Source of the DNA: Oscillospiraceae bacterium
Lineage (GTDB): Bacteria > Bacillota > Clostridia > Oscillospirales > Oscillospiraceae
DNA: 9,501 bases
Direction: 5' to 3'
NCBI GenBank assembly: GCA_009776905.1
Contig: WRMX01000117.1
Location: 1 to 9,501, forward strand
Each line of letters opens with the position of its first letter. Positions within the stretch are counted from its first letter, which is position 1. The notes below the pieces were generated by a model that saw nothing but the letters and a program-made list of their open reading frames with translations, searched no databases and was not told where the DNA came from. Below are positions 6,463 to 9,501 of this stretch, one piece after another. Both the position numbers and the translations under genes were made by a program.

Positions 6463-6491
6463 ATGTTATTCACTTAGCGCGCATTTGTCAA
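6463..6491 (-). promoter_or_regulatory. Sigma-70-type promoter of the GGDEF/HDOD gene
   Basis: On the minus strand there is a perfect -35 box TTGACA (6491-6486), a 17-nt spacer, and a -10 box TAACAT (6468-6463, 4 of 6 matches to TATAAT). Transcription would start near 6456, about 60 nt before the ATG at 6395 and downstream of the GTG at 6473. Confidence 0.65.
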
Positions 6492-6510
6492 GATAATATT
6501 GCTCCAAAGG

Positions 6511-6526
6511 GTGTTGCAACAAACAC
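6511..6526. promoter_or_regulatory. Candidate operator: overlapping palindromes on a -35 box
   Basis: TGTTGCAACA at 6512-6521 is a perfect 10-bp palindrome. It is overlapped by a second inverted repeat, GTGTT (6511-6515) and AACAC (6522-6526). Both cover the -35 element of the rightward promoter (6514-6519), a position suited to a repressor. The binding protein is unknown, and a palindrome this short can occur by chance. Confidence 0.4.
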
Positions 6527-6543
6527 TACTGCAATGATATACT
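6514..6543 (+). promoter_or_regulatory. Extended -10 promoter of the molybdoenzyme gene
   Basis: TTGCAA (6514-6519, 4 of 6 matches to TTGACA), an 18-nt spacer and TATACT (6538-6543, 5 of 6) form a promoter. The TG at 6535-6536 gives the extended -10 pattern TGnTATACT. Transcription would begin near 6550, leaving a leader of about 165 nt that contains the dispersed hairpin repeat. Confidence 0.55.
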
Positions 6544-6608
6544 GATGGAAATTCACGCCTTTTGTAAATTTACGCCACCTTTGTGTCATTCCGAGCCTGA
6601 ACCCTCGT

Positions 6609-6633
6609 GTCATTCTGAGCGCAGCGAAGAATC
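6609..6633 (+). repeat. Dispersed short hairpin repeat, copy 2
   Basis: This 25-nt element differs from copy 1 (4151-4175) at only two bases, which are opposite each other in the predicted stem: C-G in copy 1, T-A here (ATTCT/AGAAT). A truncated copy, GTCATTCCGAGC, lies just upstream at 6585-6596. It sits in the leader of the molybdoenzyme mRNA. Confidence 0.85.
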
Positions 6634-6698
6634 TTTCCCTCCGCATTTGCAGGGCTCGCTGCCCTCATCAACCCACCTGAACAACGTTGAAATATAAT

Positions 6699-6704
6699 AG
6701 GAGG
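6699..6704 (+). promoter_or_regulatory. Ribosome binding site of the molybdoenzyme gene
   Basis: A perfect AGGAGG lies 10 nt before the ATG at 6715. This favours that start over a second in-frame ATG at residue 20 (MGPQSG). Confidence 0.75.
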
Positions 6705-6714
6705 CACGCCGAAC

Positions 6715-9471
6715 ATGAACAACACCATAAACATAAAAGCAGACAAACGAGTATTCAAAGCAGGCAGCCTGATGGGCCCGCAAAGCGGACCGCCCCACGT
6801 CGTCGAATCCGCCAACGACGGAACGATCACGCGCATAAGACCCCTGCACTACGACGAATACGTCGACTGGGAAAGCAAGAACCCATGGAAAATCGAAGCC
6901 CGGGGCAGCTCCTTCGGCCCCGCGCGCCGCACAATTCCCGGCAGCTACTACACCGGTTACAAAAAGCGCGTATACTCCAACAACCGAGTCCGCTATCCGC
7001 TCAAACGCATCGACTGGGATCCTAAGGGCGACCGCAACCCCCAAAATCGCGGCAAATCCCCGTATGTTCGCATATCATGGGACGAAGCCGCGCAAATCGT
7101 CGCCGACGAGCTGCTGCGCGCGCGAGAGAAATACGGCATGTCCGCAGTCCTGTCCGAAGCGGACATGCACGGCGAAGGCAAGCACATTGCCCCGGCGCAC
7201 GGATGCGCCAACAGGCTTCTGTCGCTGCTCGGCGGATACACGATCCAAATGCGCAACCAGGACAGTTGGGAAGGCTACTCATGGGGGTCGAAAAACGTCT
7301 GGGGCGGCGAGCCCGTCGGCGAGCTCGGCCCCACGGGCAACCAGTGGCCTGACATCGCAAAGAACTCCGAGCTTCTCCTGTTCTGGGCGGCCGACATCGA
7401 ATCGACGGCAATGGGCTTCGACGGATACATGCCGAGCCGCCTGAATGCATGGATACACAGCCTCGGCGTCAAATACGTTTTCGTCGACCCCGCCCTCAAC
7501 TTTTCGGGCTGCCGCGTGGCGGACAAATGGATTCCAATACTGCCGAATACCGATGCAGCAATGTTCCTCGCCATAGCATACGTCTGGCTGGTCGAAGACA
7601 CATATGATAAAGAATACCTCAAAACGCACGCCGTCGGCGTCGAGCCGTTTTTCGATTACGTCCTCGGCAAGGAGGACGGAGAGCCAAAAACGCCCGCATG
7701 GGCGAGCGAAAAATGCGGCGTCCCCGAATGGACTATCAAAGCCCTCGCCCGCGACTGGGCGCGCAAGGTCACGAGCATGACCATCGGCAACGGAGGCCCC
7801 GGCATTCGAGGCGCGTTCTCGACGGAGCCCGCGCGGCTGCAGTCGCTCCTCCTTGGCATGCAAGGCCTCGGCAAGCCGGGCGTCCATCACGCAAAATGGC
7901 TCGAATGGGACCTCTTCTCGCCCATATACCCCGTGCCGTATCAAGGCGAATCCATAGTCAATCTGCCGCATCGCGCGGAATTCGTACGCCCGCCGGACTC
8001 GCCGCCCGACAACGTGATATCGCACGCGGAGTTCCCCGCAAAGTTGGAAAAATACCGCAAGATGAAAGAAACCGCGACAGGCGCCGAAGCCGAAAGGCTC
8101 GAAATGCTCATACGCGGGACGGAAGCGCTCAGGGATCTGTGTATAGGCGCCGAAACCCCTCCCGCGCAGTCGATACCAAAATGCATGGTCCACGACGCGA
8201 TACTAAAAGACAGCATCGAATGGTGGGGCCTGTACTCATTCTGCGGCCCTGCGGAGGAACAATGGACAAAGCACGTGTTCCCAAGGCCGGGCTGCTCGCG
8301 CATCCACATGATATGGACCGACTCCCCATGCATGGTCACCTGCTGGAACGACGGCTTCAACTATGTCAAAGCGCTCCGCTCCCCGGAGATCGAATGCGTC
8401 GTTGCCCAGCACCCCTGGCTGGAAAACGACTGCTACATGGCTGATATAATCCTGCCCGTCGCGACGAAATATGAGATGAGCGACGTCTGCGACGACGTCA
8501 GCGGCGGCACGATCACCGCGATTTACAGGGAGCACCCCGCCTGCCCGCCCGTCGGCGAATCATATAACGACTTCGATTGCGTGTCGCTCGTCGCGAAAAA
8601 AATCAGCGACGAAATATACAACTTGTACACTTCAAATGATATGCCGGAAGACGAAGTCATCGAATTGTTCTACAAAGGGAGCGGCGTCGCGCACCTGGAC
8701 ATCGACGATGAATTCCACAAAAAAGACATCTTCGTCCTTCCTGTCGACACGAACATCCCAAATCTCCCCGTCGCGATAAACCCATTTTATGAAGACCCCG
8801 AAAATAACCCCCTGACGACCCCGACAGGCCTGCTGGAATTCACCTCGACGGATCTCATCAAGAACTTCCCGGACGACAATGAACGGCCCCCATTCCCGAA
8901 ATGGGTCGAAAAAAGCGACCTCCACGACGACCGGCTCTCATCAAACCGCGCAAAAAAATACCCATTATTATGCATGTCAAACCATGGCAGGTGGCGCTTT
9001 CACGCAAACATGGACGACGTCACATGGACCCGTGAGATAGAAACGATGAAAATAAGGGCGAAGGACGGGTATCAGTACGAACCCGCCTGGCTCCACCCGA
9101 CGACCGCTGCCGAGCGGGGAATAGCGCACCGCGACATAGTGAAGGTATATAACGAGCGCGGAACGGTGTTGTGCGCCGCATACGTCACGGAAAGGCTCAT
9201 GCCCGGCGTCGTCTATGTGGACCACGGCTCCCGTTTCGACCCGATCGACGCTGAGACCTTGGACCGCGGCGGCGCGATCAACCTCATTTCGCCGCACGCG
9301 ATAACGGCAAAGACCGTCACAGGCATGGTCGTTTCCGGCTATCTCGTGGAAGCGGAAAAGGTGTCGGACGAAGAAATGGCCGCTTGGAAAGCAAAGTATC
9401 CTGAGTCGTTCGACCGTCTGATTGACGAAGCGTGCGGGGTGTGCCTGGGCGGCTGGCTCCTCGACGAATAG
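6715..9471 (+). CDS. athL: Molybdopterin oxidoreductase, pyrogallol-phloroglucinol transhydroxylase large-subunit-like
   Basis: This catalytic subunit belongs to the DMSO reductase family (bis-MGD molybdenum or tungsten). It most resembles AthL of Pelobacter acidigallici, which converts pyrogallol to phloroglucinol without net redox change. Shared blocks include IEARGSSF, YPLKRIDWDPKGDRNPQNRG, RISWDEA, D183-S184-W185-EG, VFVDPALNFSGCRVADKW, AWASEKCGVP, PVGESYNDF and DRGGAINL-SPH. Ser184 matches the proposed Mo-ligand serine, and His152 probably matches an active-site histidine. There is no Cys before residue 164, so the usual N-terminal 4Fe-4S site is absent, as in AthL. There is no Tat signal, so it is cytoplasmic. 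At 918 residues it is longer than AthL (about 875), partly through a charged helical segment at about 440-482. The C-terminal dinucleotide-binding domain spans about 749-905. The Fe-S small subunit is not seen before the window ends. Exact substrate is uncertain. Confidence 0.85.
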   Translation: MNNTINIKADKRVFKAGSLMGPQSGPPHVVESANDGTITRIRPLHYDEYVDWESKNPWKIEARGSSFGPARRTIPGSYYTGYKKRVYSNNRVRYPLKRIDWDPKGDRNPQNRGKSPYVRISWDEAAQIVADELLRAREKYGMSAVLSEADMHGEGKHIAPAHGCANRLLSLLGGYTIQMRNQDSWEGYSWGSKNVWGGEPVGELGPTGNQWPDIAKNSELLLFWAADIESTAMGFDGYMPSRLNAWIHSLGVKYVFVDPALNFSGCRVADKWIPILPNTDAAMFLAIAYVWLVEDTYDKEYLKTHAVGVEPFFDYVLGKEDGEPKTPAWASEKCGVPEWTIKALARDWARKVTSMTIGNGGPGIRGAFSTEPARLQSLLLGMQGLGKPGVHHAKWLEWDLFSPIYPVPYQGESIVNLPHRAEFVRPPDSPPDNVISHAEFPAKLEKYRKMKETATGAEAERLEMLIRGTEALRDLCIGAETPPAQSIPKCMVHDAILKDSIEWWGLYSFCGPAEEQWTKHVFPRPGCSRIHMIWTDSPCMVTCWNDGFNYVKALRSPEIECVVAQHPWLENDCYMADIILPVATKYEMSDVCDDVSGGTITAIYREHPACPPVGESYNDFDCVSLVAKKISDEIYNLYTSNDMPEDEVIELFYKGSGVAHLDIDDEFHKKDIFVLPVDTNIPNLPVAINPFYEDPENNPLTTPTGLLEFTSTDLIKNFPDDNERPPFPKWVEKSDLHDDRLSSNRAKKYPLLCMSNHGRWRFHANMDDVTWTREIETMKIRAKDGYQYEPAWLHPTTAAERGIAHRDIVKVYNERGTVLCAAYVTERLMPGVVYVDHGSRFDPIDAETLDRGGAINLISPHAITAKTVTGMVVSGYLVEAEKVSDEEMAAWKAKYPESFDRLIDEACGVCLGGWLLDE

Positions 9472-9501
9472 CGCACCCCGTCATCCCCCACACCTCGTAG
9501 C

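Larger units (their letters stand above)
6396..6714. other. Divergent intergenic region
   Basis: This 319-bp region separates the divergent GGDEF/HDOD and molybdoenzyme genes. It carries a promoter for each, a palindrome on the rightward -35 box, a partial and a full copy of the dispersed hairpin repeat (6585-6596 and 6609-6633), and the ribosome binding sites of both genes. No small gene or recognisable riboswitch is seen in it. Confidence 0.7.

Noticed and set aside
6693..6698. Perfect TATAAT just before the molybdoenzyme gene
   Set aside because: There is no -35 box at the right distance, and transcription from it would begin at or after the ribosome binding site.
6570..6836. Minus-strand frame over the molybdoenzyme gene start
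   Set aside because: It crosses the repeat, the ribosome binding site and the well-supported start of the plus-strand gene, and shows no domain.
7279..8193. Long minus-strand reading frame (304 codons) inside the molybdoenzyme gene
   Set aside because: It is an antisense shadow in GC-rich coding sequence with no family features. The plus strand encodes a conserved enzyme throughout.

Overview
The window most likely comes from a strictly anaerobic, moderately GC-rich bacterium, probably a Clostridia-type Bacillota. This is inferred, not proven. The reasons are strong purine-rich ribosome binding sites before nearly every gene, a Gram-positive-style acetoin dehydrogenase operon, a clostridial-looking Cys-motif PAS/GGDEF regulator, and a homologue of the pyrogallol-phloroglucinol transhydroxylase known from anaerobic gallate and phloroglucinol degraders. 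No rRNA, tRNA or CRISPR array is visible.

Region 1 (29-4028, + strand) is a compact operon. It encodes E1-alpha, E1-beta and E2 of a 2-oxo-acid dehydrogenase-type complex, closest to acetoin dehydrogenase AcoA/AcoB/AcoC. The fourth gene encodes a small vicinal-oxygen-chelate (VOC, glyoxalase-fold) protein. The E3 subunit (lipoamide dehydrogenase) is not in the window. The VOC gene is interrupted in frame by an 18-bp tandem repeat that inserts an Ala/Asn/Pro/Lys-rich segment of about 50 residues between its first beta-alpha unit and the rest of the fold.

Region 2 (4029-4274) is a gene-free spacer between convergent genes. It is packed with direct, tandem and inverted repeats and one copy of a short dispersed hairpin element.

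Region 3 (4275-6395, - strand) is one large signalling protein with a Cys-containing PAS-like domain, an intact GGDEF domain, a degenerate EAL domain and a HDOD domain.

Region 4 (6396-6714) is a divergent intergenic region. It holds good promoter candidates for both flanking genes, a palindrome lying on the -35 element of the rightward promoter, and a second copy of the dispersed hairpin element.

Region 5 (6715-9471, + strand) encodes a 918-residue molybdopterin (DMSO reductase family) enzyme without an N-terminal Fe-S motif or Tat signal. It most resembles the large subunit of pyrogallol-phloroglucinol transhydroxylase (AthL). Its Fe-S small subunit would be expected nearby but is not visible in the last 30 bases.

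The likely biology is anaerobic carbon metabolism: a cytoplasmic Mo enzyme acting on a hydroxylated (perhaps aromatic) substrate, next to a C4 or 2-oxo-compound cleavage complex that yields acetyl-CoA. A direct link between the two is only a hypothesis.
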